Below, in pieces: positions 1 through 7,581 of a stretch of DNA of 64,000 nucleotides. Every line of letters begins with the position of its first letter. Position 1 is the stretch's first letter. Made by a program: the position numbers and the translations under genes. Source of the stretch: Bryobacteraceae bacterium (GTDB taxonomy: Bacteria; Acidobacteriota; Terriglobia; Bryobacterales; Bryobacteraceae). The stretch lies in contig JABAQT010000023.1 in the NCBI GenBank assembly GCA_019187195.1, positions 69,670 through 133,669 of the forward strand, written 5' to 3'. The notes beneath the pieces are model-generated. The model saw only the letters and a program-made list of their open reading frames with translations, had not been told where the DNA came from and did not search any database.

Positions 1-76
1 CCCGCCTTCCCGCATCCATAAGTGGCGGAACAATCCCGTCTCATGTAACGTATCAATTTACGGAGACGCTGGGATC

Positions 77-529
77 GTGCCCTATTGCACTCAATGCGGG
101 AACAAGGTCAGTGACCGGGACGCCTACTGCGCGCGCTGCGGTGCGCCGCAGGCCGGCGCTTCCGATCAACCGCGTCCCGGCGGCGACATCCTTGGCGGGA
201 TGCCCGCCCGAACCGCGGCGCTGCTTTGCTACATTCCCGTTGTGGGCTGGATCCCCGCCATTTTCGTTCTTGCCTCGCTGCGTTTCCGCCATGACAGGGA
301 CACGCGCTTCCATGCCTTCCAGGGGTTGTATCTCTTCGTGGCATGGCTCCTCGTCGATTGGGTGCTGAAGCCGATGGTTCACATTTCCGGTTTTCCATTG
401 GCCGGGTTATTCAAGGGGGTCTTGTTTGCCGCCTGGATCTGGATGATGGTGAAAGTGTCGCAGAACGAGACTTGCAAGCTGCCGGTGGTGGGAGAACTGG
501 CGGAGAAGTCGGTGACCGAGCAACGGTGA
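77..529 (+). CDS. Zinc-ribbon DUF4870-like membrane protein
   Basis: The 150-residue protein begins with a double-CxxC zinc ribbon (Cys4, Cys7, Cys18, Cys21), followed after a short linker by three predicted membrane segments at about residues 44-66, 82-100 and 108-125. The segment RFHAFQGL and the C-terminal KLPVVGELAE resemble the DUF4870 family of small membrane proteins of unknown role. The start is GTG; a GGAG lies about 12 bases upstream. It reads in the same direction as argC but ends before the arginine promoter, so it is probably a separate unit. Function is not known; the zinc ribbon suggests assembly or protein contact rather than catalysis. Confidence 0.75.
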   Translation: MPYCTQCGNKVSDRDAYCARCGAPQAGASDQPRPGGDILGGMPARTAALLCYIPVVGWIPAIFVLASLRFRHDRDTRFHAFQGLYLFVAWLLVDWVLKPMVHISGFPLAGLFKGVLFAAWIWMMVKVSQNETCKLPVVGELAEKSVTEQR

Positions 530-567
530 TGGTATAATTATTCATGGAAAGTGAATAATTAATCGTG
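512..567 (+). promoter_or_regulatory. argC promoter with paired ARG-box-like operator
   Basis: A TATAAT -10 lies at 533-538 with a weak -35 (GTGACC, 512-517, 15-bp spacer). A perfect 10-bp inverted repeat, arms 535-544 and 552-561 with a 7-base centre, overlaps the -10. Read as ArgR sites, box 1 is 529-546 and box 2 is 550-567, separated by exactly 3 bp as in known paired ARG boxes. Each box has one perfect half site (ATTCA at 540-544, TGAAT at 552-556), an all-A/T core, and a degenerate outer half matching 3 of 5. It sits directly before the arginine operon, with box 2 running into the GTG start. ArgR binding is inferred. Confidence 0.6.
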
Positions 568-1572
568 AACACACGTGTTGGCATTGTTGGCTTTCGTGGC
601 TACAGCGGCGACGAATTGGTCCGCCTCCTCTCGCCTCGCAAGGATCTGGAAGTCTTCCTGCTCGAGCATCGCGCCGATTCCCAGGATCGTACCCGCCCCC
701 TGAACCATCAGGGGCCGAAGCGAATTCCGTGCTCGCCCGAGGCCGTCAAGGAAGCGGGCATCGATGTCGTGTTTCTCGCCACGCCGGCCGAAGTCTCGAT
801 GGCCCTCACCCCGTGGCTGCTCGAATGCGGAGCCAGGGTGATCGACTTGAGCGGAGCCTTCCGCCTGCGCACAGTCGAGAATTACCAGCGCTGGTATAAG
901 GAGCAACACACCGAACCCGCCCTGCTCGAGGAGGCTGTCTATGGCCTGCCGGAATTCAATCGCGACCAGGTGAAACCCGCGCGGCTGGTGTCGAATCCCG
1001 GATGCTATCCCACGGCGGCGAATCTCGCGCTGCGTCCCTTGGTGGAAGCCGGGGCCATCGATATCGAGGCGGGGATTGTCTGCGACGCAAAGTCAGGCGT
1101 CAGCGGAGCGGGCCGGAAGCCGAGCCTGAAGACGAGTTACTGCGAAGTGACGGAAAATTTTTCAGCCTACTCGATTCTGGAGCACCGGCATGTCGCCGAG
1201 GTCCTGCTGACGTCGAGTCTTTCCGAGCGGCAATTCTCCTTTACCGCCCACCTGATTCCGCTCGATCGCGGGATTCTCGAAACCATCTATTTCCGCACAA
1301 AAGGCATCCAGGCCGCCGCGGAGATCGTCTCGATCTATCAGAAAGCCTATGCATCGAGCCCGTTTGTCCGCCTGTACTCGCCGGGGCATGTTCCCGACTT
1401 GCGCGCCGTGCAGCGCACGAATTTCTGTGACATCGGCCTGAAATGGGATGAATCGACGGGGCGCGCCGTCGTTGTGACAGCGATCGACAATCTGGTGAAA
1501 GGCGCGGCGGGGCAGGCGATTCAAAACATGAATCTGCTGCTGGGAGTTCCGGAAACGGAAGGGCTTCTTTGA
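565..1572 (+). CDS. argC: N-acetyl-gamma-glutamyl-phosphate reductase
   Basis: This 335-residue protein catalyses the NADPH-dependent reduction of N-acetylglutamyl phosphate to the semialdehyde, the third step of arginine synthesis. The N-terminus carries the Rossmann signature GIVGFRGYSGDEL. The catalytic cysteine is Cys147 in SNPGCYPT, and the conserved active-site histidine is about residue 229 (HLIPLDRG). Length matches the family. The start is GTG at 565, placed just after the ARG-box-like operator with a short leader. The stop overlaps the TTG start of argB in a TTGA, so the two are translationally coupled. Confidence 0.95.
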   Translation: MNTRVGIVGFRGYSGDELVRLLSPRKDLEVFLLEHRADSQDRTRPLNHQGPKRIPCSPEAVKEAGIDVVFLATPAEVSMALTPWLLECGARVIDLSGAFRLRTVENYQRWYKEQHTEPALLEEAVYGLPEFNRDQVKPARLVSNPGCYPTAANLALRPLVEAGAIDIEAGIVCDAKSGVSGAGRKPSLKTSYCEVTENFSAYSILEHRHVAEVLLTSSLSERQFSFTAHLIPLDRGILETIYFRTKGIQAAAEIVSIYQKAYASSPFVRLYSPGHVPDLRAVQRTNFCDIGLKWDESTGRAVVVTAIDNLVKGAAGQAIQNMNLLLGVPETEGLL

Positions 1573-2345
1573 GAATCCTTGTCAAGATCGGAGGGGCGTT
1601 GCTTGATTCGCCCGCCGAACGGCTCCGCCTCGCGGGAGAACTCGCCGCGGTGGCGCGGTCAAGCGAGATGGCCGTGGTCCACGGGGGCGGTAAACAAATG
1701 ACGCGGTTTCTCGCCGAACGCGGCGTGGAAAGCCGATTTGTGGATGGATTACGCGTCACCACCCCGGAAGTGGTGGACGCCGTGCTGAAAGTGTTCGCCG
1801 GGACGGTGAATCACGAGTTAGTGGCGGCATTCGTGGGAGCGGGGGCCAGGCCGGTCGGGCTCACGGGAATTGACGCCTCGATCACCGAAGCCGAGCAGTT
1901 GCGCGAAGACCTCGGAGCAGTGGGCCGCGTCGTTCGATCCAACGGCGAACTGCTCGATCTTCTGGCCCGGAACGGATATCTCCCTGTTATTGCCTGTGTG
2001 GCCGGCGACAGGAAGGGCCGGATGTATAACGTAAATGCCGATCAAATGGCGGTAGCGTGCGCCGCTGGTTTTGGCTCGAAAAGGCTCTTTTTCCTGACCG
2101 ACGTCGAGGGCGTCCGGGGAAAGAATGGATTGATCGAGGTATTGACTCCAATCGAGTGCCGGAAGCTGATTCAGGACGGAATCGCCACCGGGGGCATGCA
2201 GGCGAAGTTGAACGCGGCCTGCGACGGGTTGGCGGCGGGCGTGGAAGAAGTGGTCATAGTACCGGGGGCGAAGGCCGGCGTTGTCGAGTCTCTGCTGGCG
2301 GGAGATCGCATCGGCACCCGCCTGGTGAACGAGGACGCGCGGTAA
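1569..2345 (+). CDS. argB: Acetylglutamate kinase
   Basis: This 258-residue amino-acid kinase phosphorylates N-acetylglutamate. The N-terminal ILVKIGGALL and the VHGGGKQM loop are the ATP/substrate-binding signatures, and GVRGKNG and the GGMQAKLNAA segment near the C-terminus match ArgB. The only start that keeps the N-terminal Lys-Ile-Gly-Gly is TTG at 1569, overlapping the argC stop by four bases. The stop TAA shares its last base with the ATG of the next gene. No long N-terminal extension of the arginine-inhibited type is present, so direct feedback inhibition cannot be assumed. Confidence 0.93.
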   Translation: MRILVKIGGALLDSPAERLRLAGELAAVARSSEMAVVHGGGKQMTRFLAERGVESRFVDGLRVTTPEVVDAVLKVFAGTVNHELVAAFVGAGARPVGLTGIDASITEAEQLREDLGAVGRVVRSNGELLDLLARNGYLPVIACVAGDRKGRMYNVNADQMAVACAAGFGSKRLFFLTDVEGVRGKNGLIEVLTPIECRKLIQDGIATGGMQAKLNAACDGLAAGVEEVVIVPGAKAGVVESLLAGDRIGTRLVNEDAR

Positions 2346-2884
2346 TGGAGGCGGATTCCCGTTTTACGGCGCTCAAGGCCCGCATGGCGGATATCCCCTC
2401 CCTGCTGCGGCTCATCAATTCGTTCGCCGCGCGCGGGATTATGCTGCCGCGCACGGAGTTTGAGATGGCTGAGAATGTTCGCGATTTCACCATCGCTGTT
2501 GAAGGCAGCCGGGTCGTAGGGTGCGGAGCCTTACATTTCTATACCGCCACGTCGGCGGAAATCCGCTCCCTCGCCGTCGATTTGGAATACCAGAAACACG
2601 GGATTGGCGCGTTATTGATGAAGAGTTTGGAGGACGAGGCCCGCCAATTCGGCCTCCACGTCCTGTTTGCCTTCACCTATGTGCCCGGCTTCTTCCGCAA
2701 ATTGGGCTACCGGGAGGTGGAGCGCGGAGAACTGCCTCTAAAAGCCTGGAAAGACTGCCTGCGGTGCCCGAAATTCCAGGCTTGCGATGAAATCGCCATG
2801 CTCAAACCATTGAGCGAAGAGTACCATCCGCAACCGGAAAGATTGCACTCCGAACTCATCTCCCTGCCTGTCGTTAGGCTCTGA
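2345..2884 (+). CDS. argA: Short-type N-acetylglutamate synthase (GNAT family)
   Basis: The product is 179 residues and consists only of a GNAT acetyltransferase domain. The acetyl-CoA loop is in IRSLAVDLEYQKHGIGALLM, and the C-terminal half has the KAWKDCLRCPKF..CDE motif that marks the short glutamate acetyltransferases, such as the mycobacterial type. The start at 2345 overlaps the last base of the argB stop; an upstream extension in this frame would lie inside argB and lacks the family sequence. Its position as third gene of the arginine operon supports the first acetylation step. Without an amino-acid-kinase domain it would need another way to sense arginine, consistent with transcriptional control. 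Confidence 0.82.
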   Translation: MEADSRFTALKARMADIPSLLRLINSFAARGIMLPRTEFEMAENVRDFTIAVEGSRVVGCGALHFYTATSAEIRSLAVDLEYQKHGIGALLMKSLEDEARQFGLHVLFAFTYVPGFFRKLGYREVERGELPLKAWKDCLRCPKFQACDEIAMLKPLSEEYHPQPERLHSELISLPVVRL

Positions 2885-3001
2885 ACCCCCCCTCAAGTCA
2901 TCAAATTTTCAAATAATGAGAAAAAACTCTCCCACCTTGAACTAGAAATAGTGTATTAATGCTAGGTAGTCTCTTTTCGAGGCTCCATTGGGGGAATTTC
3001 C

Positions 3002-3973
3002 ATGAAGGCACAAACCGTTGACGTCAGGGAGTCGATGGGGCGAATCCTGTGCTGCACTATTTTTCGCCCAGGTGGGAAGAAGCTTTTGGCCAAAGGCCAC
3101 GTTCTGAGCGAGGAGGATATCAAACTCCTCGCGCTCGAAGGGATGGAGCAGGTCTGGGTGACGGAACTGGAGGATGGCGAAGTCGGGGAGGACGATGCCG
3201 TGATGCAGGTGTCCCGCGAGTTGGGGTGCGGGTGTCTCGAGATCCGCCTCGCCGCTGGAGGACGCGCCAACCTTGTGGCCACCGAAGACTGCTGCGTGCT
3301 GGTGGACGACGAGTTGCTCAAACAGATCAACTGCACCTCGAGCGTGGTCATCAGCACGATGCTGAACTTCAGCTACGCCAAGGCAGGGCAGAGAATCTGC
3401 ACGGTGAAGAGCGCTCCTTTCGCCATCGCTCAGGCGCAGATGGAAGCTGTAATCTCGATACTCAAGGAACGCGGCCCCATTCTGCAGGCCAGGCCTATTC
3501 GCAACCCCGCTCTAGGCGTGCTCTATACGGATCCGATCAGCGGGGAGCGCGCCCGCCAACTGTTTGAGAACATCATGAGGCAGCGCCTCGAGCGCTTCTC
3601 CGTAACCCCGGGCTTCGTGCTGGCGGCCGTCGAGGAGGAAGGGCCGGTGGCGCGAGCGCTCAACCATCTCACCCGCGCCAAACCGGCCGGAATCCTGATT
3701 GCATCGACTACCGCCCCCGCCGGTCCGGAGGATACCATCGGCAGGGCAATGGCCAAAGCCGGCTGTCACCTCGAGCGCTTCCTCGCCCCGGTGGAGCCGG
3801 GAAACCTATTTCTGCTAGGATATAAAGAGGACATCCCGATCATCTCGGCACCGGGGTGCTTCCGTTCGGCCAAGCCGAACGTGGTGGACATGGTTTTGCC
3901 GCCTGTGTTGGCCCGTTATCGAGTTTCAGGCTGGGAAATAGCCTGCCTGGGCCACGGCGGCTTGTTGGCTTAG
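3002..3973 (+). CDS. MoeA-like molybdopterin-binding domain protein
   Basis: The 323-residue protein matches the N-terminal half of the bifunctional molybdopterin-binding/nucleotidyltransferase proteins of the MocA type. Recognisable features are the opening DVRESMGRIL, the GGKKLLAKGHVLSEEDI segment, PGNLFLLG near residue 270 and PGCFRSAKPN near residue 290. The C-terminal glycosyltransferase-like half is absent, since the protein stops after the molybdopterin-binding fold. It may therefore bind pterin cofactor and hand it to a separately encoded enzyme. No molybdenum genes are adjacent. It is followed by two hairpins, the second a convincing terminator. Exact role is not established. Confidence 0.7.
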   Translation: MKAQTVDVRESMGRILCCTIFRPGGKKLLAKGHVLSEEDIKLLALEGMEQVWVTELEDGEVGEDDAVMQVSRELGCGCLEIRLAAGGRANLVATEDCCVLVDDELLKQINCTSSVVISTMLNFSYAKAGQRICTVKSAPFAIAQAQMEAVISILKERGPILQARPIRNPALGVLYTDPISGERARQLFENIMRQRLERFSVTPGFVLAAVEEEGPVARALNHLTRAKPAGILIASTTAPAGPEDTIGRAMAKAGCHLERFLAPVEPGNLFLLGYKEDIPIISAPGCFRSAKPNVVDMVLPPVLARYRVSGWEIACLGHGGLLA

Positions 3974-3989
3974 TCGTTCTCCTCCACTA

Positions 3990-4020
3990 CCACAAGCCGT
4001 TACCTCCGAGCGGCTTGTGG
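3990..4020 (+). other. Perfect 10-bp hairpin after the molybdopterin-binding gene
   Basis: Arms CCACAAGCCG (3990-3999) and CGGCTTGTGG (4011-4020) pair perfectly around an 11-base loop. There is no T-run after it, so it is not a terminator by itself. It lies 10 bases before a canonical terminator hairpin, so the two may form a 3-prime-end structure or an attenuator-like pair ahead of the trans-sulfuration gene. Confidence 0.6.
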
Positions 4021-4030
4021 GTGCTCCTCA

Positions 4031-4062
4031 GCCGGGCGCCCGACCAGCGCCCGGCATTTTTT
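4031..4062 (+). terminator. Rho-independent terminator
   Basis: A perfect 9-bp GC-rich stem (GCCGGGCGC at 4031-4039 with GCGCCCGGC at 4047-4055), 7-base loop, then A followed by six T residues (4057-4062). It ends the transcript of the molybdopterin-binding gene, 58 bases before the next start codon. Confidence 0.85.
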
Positions 4063-4119
4063 AGCCCCCCTCCACGCGTCACCTCTCCCGCGCTGGCTCA
4101 TGCCATTAGAATTAGAACA

Positions 4120-5253
4120 ATGCAGATTGAGACGTTAGCCGTCCATGCCGGCCGCCGCGTGGACTCCGCCACGGGCGCGGTCGCCCAGCCGATTCATCTC
4201 TCCACTACCTTCGAGCGGGATCCCAATGGCAAATGGCCCCGTGGCTATACCTATTCCCGCGAAGAGAATCCGAATCGCGAAACCCTCGAGAAGTGTCTTG
4301 CCGCTCTCGAGGGCGGCAAGGAAGCGCTGGTCTTTTCCTCCGGGCTTGCCGTGGTCAACGCCGTGGTGCAGGCAATGGAGCCCGGTGACCACCTGATTTT
4401 CCCCGACGATGTCTATTATGGTTTGCGGCGTGTCATCGGGGAGGTGTTCGCGGAATGGAAACTCGAGTCCTCGTTCGTTGACATGACCGATACCGGCGCG
4501 GTGAGCGCGGCCGCCATGAAGCCCAACACCAGGCTGTTGTGGGTGGAGTCGCCGTCAAATCCCATGCTCAGGGTGGCGGATCTGTCCGCCATCGCCCAGA
4601 TCGCCAGGAAAGCCAACGCGGTCAGCATCTGCGACGGCACCTTTACAACTCCGGTCATTCAGCGGCCATTCGATTTCGGCATCGATATGGTGATGCATTC
4701 CACCACGAAGTACATCGCCGGGCACAGCGATGTGGTGGGCGGGGCGCTGATAACGAAACATGATAACTACCTCTTCGAGCGCGCACGGAAATCGCAAAAG
4801 TACGGGGGCGCGGTTCCCTCGCCGTTTGATTGCTGGCTTACCCGGCGGGGTGTGGACACATTAGTGCTTCGCGTGCGCCAGCAGTCGGCCAACGCCCGCG
4901 AAATCGCCGAATTTCTGCGGGGACATGCCGCGGTCGAGCGTGTGCTCTATCCCGGACTCTCCGCCCATCCGCAGCACGAACTGGCCCGCGCGCAGATGCC
5001 GGGAGGATTCGGCGGAATGCTCTCCGTGCAGGTGCGCGGAGGCAGGCAGGAAGCGATGGGAGTGGCGGCCCGCGTGCGCATTTTCACGCGCGCCACCAGC
5101 CTCGGCGGCACGCACAGCCTCATCGAACACCGCGCGTCCGTTGAAGGGCCGCAAAGCGTGATTCCAGCCAATCTGCTGCGGATTTCCGCCGGGATCGAGA
5201 ACGTCGATGATCTGAAAGCCGATCTCGATCAGGCGTTGCGCCCCCTGCTGTAA
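4120..5253 (+). CDS. Cystathionine gamma-synthase/lyase family PLP enzyme
   Basis: The 377-residue protein belongs to the Cys/Met-metabolism PLP-dependent trans-sulfuration family. The start at 4120 gives the usual N-terminus MQIETLAVHAG. Visible signatures are YTYSREENPNRETLE (substrate/PLP phosphate region), SSGLAVVNAV, and MHSTTKYIAGHSD with the PLP lysine at Lys197. Family members make cystathionine from O-acyl-homoserine (MetB) or cleave it (MetC, gamma-lyase); sequence reading alone does not separate these. It stands alone after a terminator and converges tightly on the aldo/keto reductase gene, whose stop is the next base. Confidence 0.9.
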   Translation: MQIETLAVHAGRRVDSATGAVAQPIHLSTTFERDPNGKWPRGYTYSREENPNRETLEKCLAALEGGKEALVFSSGLAVVNAVVQAMEPGDHLIFPDDVYYGLRRVIGEVFAEWKLESSFVDMTDTGAVSAAAMKPNTRLLWVESPSNPMLRVADLSAIAQIARKANAVSICDGTFTTPVIQRPFDFGIDMVMHSTTKYIAGHSDVVGGALITKHDNYLFERARKSQKYGGAVPSPFDCWLTRRGVDTLVLRVRQQSANAREIAEFLRGHAAVERVLYPGLSAHPQHELARAQMPGGFGGMLSVQVRGGRQEAMGVAARVRIFTRATSLGGTHSLIEHRASVEGPQSVIPANLLRISAGIENVDDLKADLDQALRPLL

Positions 5254-6228
5254 TCAGACGTCGGCGTGATTCGCGAAGAACCGGTCCAACTCAGCCTTCT
5301 GCGGCAGCAGGTTCTCGGGCAGCGTGCGCATTTCACGCTTTGGCAGCGGTTGGAATGACTTCGCAATGCGGATGTTCTCTTCGATGAACTCGATCTTCGG
5401 CATACCCAGCACAGCGGCGGCAACCGGCAAAGTGAGCGAATAGCGGATGAGTTTCTCGACGGGAGCCTTTCCAACCAGGCCCTCCTGTCCGAAGATCTTC
5501 ATCGCAATCACACCCATGTTCTTGCGGTTTGCCACCGGAAGCGCCAGCGCTTCGAAACTGTCGTGCATGGGGTTGATGGCCATTCCCCCGGGTGCGCTGC
5601 GCATTCCGACGCGCGCCGCGTTCAAAGCCATCTGCGTGCAATCGAAATCGTGCCGTTCGAGCGCCGTCTTCAGCACATGAGGATCGGTGTGGCTGGTGAT
5701 GCCGATGAAGCGGGCCATTTTCTGCTCCTTCACCTTGTACATCACTTTGAGAACTCCGTCGTTGGCCTCGATGCTGGCGAGATCCTCGGCGGTAGTGAGG
5801 CTGTGGATGTGGAGCAGGTCCACATGATCCGTCTGCAGGCGCTTGAGGCTGCCCTCGATGATGCGCATGGCCTCATCGGCATTGCGTTTGTCGACCTTGG
5901 TGGCGAGCCATACCTCCTTGCGCCGGGTTTTCATGACGTGGCCAATGCGCGTCTCGCTTCTGCCGTTTCCGTAGCCGTATGCCGTGTCGATATAAGTGAT
6001 GCCCAGATCGATGGCGCGATTGACGGCGTCGAGCGCTTTGTCCTCATCCTTGTACATCAGGAAGCGGCTGCCGCATCCGAATGCGATGCAGGAGACCGGC
6101 GTCCCGGTCTTCCCGAGAATGCGAGTAGGCATGCCGGTGCGCTTGTCAACCGACGCGCCTTGCGCGAGGTGAGCGGCGAGCGGGGTCACCGCCGTGGTTT
6201 CAAGAAACTTCCGCCGGGAAATGGACAC
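5254..6228 (-). CDS. Tat-exported aldo/keto reductase
   Basis: The protein has a twin-arginine signal ([13 protein letters not shown]) followed by a complete aldo/keto reductase barrel. The catalytic set is visible: Asp and Tyr in YIDTAYGYG, Lys in ATKVDK, and His in LLHIHS. I prefer a GTG start at 6228, because the strong Shine-Dalgarno GGAAGGAGA ends 7 bases upstream; the alternative ATG at 6246 lies at the start of that Shine-Dalgarno. With GTG the protein is 324 residues. It would fold in the cytoplasm and be exported folded, probably with NADP(H) bound. It diverges from the cupin gene, with 70 bases between the starts. Substrate unknown. Confidence 0.85.
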   Translation of the reverse strand: MSISRRKFLETTAVTPLAAHLAQGASVDKRTGMPTRILGKTGTPVSCIAFGCGSRFLMYKDEDKALDAVNRAIDLGITYIDTAYGYGNGRSETRIGHVMKTRRKEVWLATKVDKRNADEAMRIIEGSLKRLQTDHVDLLHIHSLTTAEDLASIEANDGVLKVMYKVKEQKMARFIGITSHTDPHVLKTALERHDFDCTQMALNAARVGMRSAPGGMAINPMHDSFEALALPVANRKNMGVIAMKIFGQEGLVGKAPVEKLIRYSLTLPVAAAVLGMPKIEFIEENIRIAKSFQPLPKREMRTLPENLLPQKAELDRFFANHADV

Positions 6229-6298
6229 TGGTGGGTCTCCTTCCATTTCCCGTATGGTATCGCAGGCGGGCGGCGGCGTGGGGTATAGTCAGGAAGTC

Positions 6299-7159
6299 AT
6301 GCGAACCCTGTTGCTGTTCCTTCTTCCCGCGGTAGCCCTGCAAGCGGCCGATTCCCTCGCCTCGCGTATCGCGCGCACCGATCCTTCGAAGTACCAGTCG
6401 ATCCCTCACGTGCATGGCGGAGCGGGCGAGTTGAACTACATGGGCCTGTTCGACGCCCGGACATTCAGCACGAACCTGATCTTTCTGCACCGCGGAGTCA
6501 TTCCGCCCGGCGGCGGCATCGGCCACCATTTCCACAACCATATGGAAGAGATGTTCGTCATCTTCGACAACGAGGCTCAGTTCACGATCGACGGCCGCAC
6601 CTCGACGCTCAAGGGACCGGTGGGCGCGCCGTGCCGCATGGGCCATTCTCACGCCATATACAATCCCGGGCCGAAACCGGTGGAGTGGATGAACATCGCC
6701 GTGGGGAGCATCAAGGGAAAGTACGACAACACGGACCTGGACGACGACCGCGCGGGGGCCGCGCTCGACGCCAAACCGGTTTTCATCCGTATGCGTCTCG
6801 ACAGGGAACTGCTCAAGCCGGTCAACGGGATGCTGGGAGGCAAGGGGACGGTCCGCTACCGGCGGGCGCTGCCTCCGGAAGTCTTCTACACCAACTGGTC
6901 TTATGTCGACCACATGGTGATCCCTGCGGGCGCCTCGCTGGGGCGGCACCGCCACGAGAACGTCGAGGAGTTCTTCTATGTGATGAACGGCGAAGGCGTC
7001 GCGCATGTGGGCAAGGAATCGGCGGCGATCCGCAAGGGAGACGCCGTGCCGGTGTTTCTGAATGAAGTCCATTCGTTCGAGGGGACGAAGGACCTCGAGG
7101 TGATGATCGTTGGAATCGCGCGCGCGAAGTGGGCGCTCGATACGATCGAGGTCAGGTAG
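6299..7159 (+). CDS. Secreted double-cupin protein
   Basis: A 286-residue protein with a cleavable-looking signal peptide ([17 protein letters not shown]) and two cupin barrels. The first has [18 protein letters not shown] at about residues 70-87 and the second [18 protein letters not shown] at about 212-229, both keeping the His-x-His...Glu metal-binding pattern. The ATG at 6299 is chosen because it opens the signal peptide; the frame is open further upstream but that would bury the signal. Likely a periplasmic metal-binding sugar or organic-acid enzyme. It is divergent from the exported reductase, which could share its promoter region. Function not determined. Confidence 0.8.
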   Translation: MRTLLLFLLPAVALQAADSLASRIARTDPSKYQSIPHVHGGAGELNYMGLFDARTFSTNLIFLHRGVIPPGGGIGHHFHNHMEEMFVIFDNEAQFTIDGRTSTLKGPVGAPCRMGHSHAIYNPGPKPVEWMNIAVGSIKGKYDNTDLDDDRAGAALDAKPVFIRMRLDRELLKPVNGMLGGKGTVRYRRALPPEVFYTNWSYVDHMVIPAGASLGRHRHENVEEFFYVMNGEGVAHVGKESAAIRKGDAVPVFLNEVHSFEGTKDLEVMIVGIARAKWALDTIEVR

Positions 7160-7161
7160 CG

Positions 7162-7581
7162 CTACTCTCCCGCAAGATGGAGCACCACGCCGCGGCGATG
7201 AGCGGCGGCGCGGTGCTCGAAAACATAAATGCCCTGCCATGTTCCGAGCGCGAGTTCGCCGTCCACCAGGGGAATGGAAAGCTGGGTCATCGTGAGAGCC
7301 GCGCGAATGTGCGCGGGCATGTCGTCCGGGCCTTCGATCGTGTGGCGGTAGAGGCGGGGATTGTCCGGCACCAGTTTCTCGAAGAAATCAGCGAGATCCC
7401 GCATCACATCCGGGTCGGCGTTCTCCTGCACGGTGAGGGAAGCCGAAGTATGTTGAAGAAATACGGTCAACAACCCGGTGGCGAGTTTGTGGCTGTTCAC
7501 CCAGCTCTCCACCTGCCGGCTGATGTTGTAAAGCCCCTTTCCGTTGGTCCGTACCTCCAGGCGATGCGTGAACTGCTTCAT
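7162..7581 (-). CDS. yjbQ: YjbQ family protein (UPF0047)
   Basis: A 139-residue single-domain protein with the family signatures [31 protein letters not shown] and [13 protein letters not shown]. Members have weak thiamine-phosphate-synthase activity in vitro, but their physiological role is unclear. It starts inside the glmS stop (ATGA overlap at 7578-7581), making it the last gene of the purS-glmS-yjbQ unit. It ends two bases from the stop of the convergent cupin gene. Confidence 0.88.
   Translation of the reverse strand: MKQFTHRLEVRTNGKGLYNISRQVESWVNSHKLATGLLTVFLQHTSASLTVQENADPDVMRDLADFFEKLVPDNPRLYRHTIEGPDDMPAHIRAALTMTQLSIPLVDGELALGTWQGIYVFEHRAAAHRRGVVLHLAGE

Noticed and set aside
535..561. 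Inverted repeat before argC as a terminator
   Set aside because: The stem is almost all A/T, overlaps a TATAAT and has no T-run; an operator fits better.
2937..2965. Promoter TTGAAC-N17 before the molybdopterin-binding gene
   Set aside because: The -35 is fair, but no acceptable -10 lies at the right spacing.
4000..4119. SAM riboswitch before the trans-sulfuration gene
   Set aside because: The region is a short pair of hairpins ending in a terminator; there is no SAM-I or SAM-II core.
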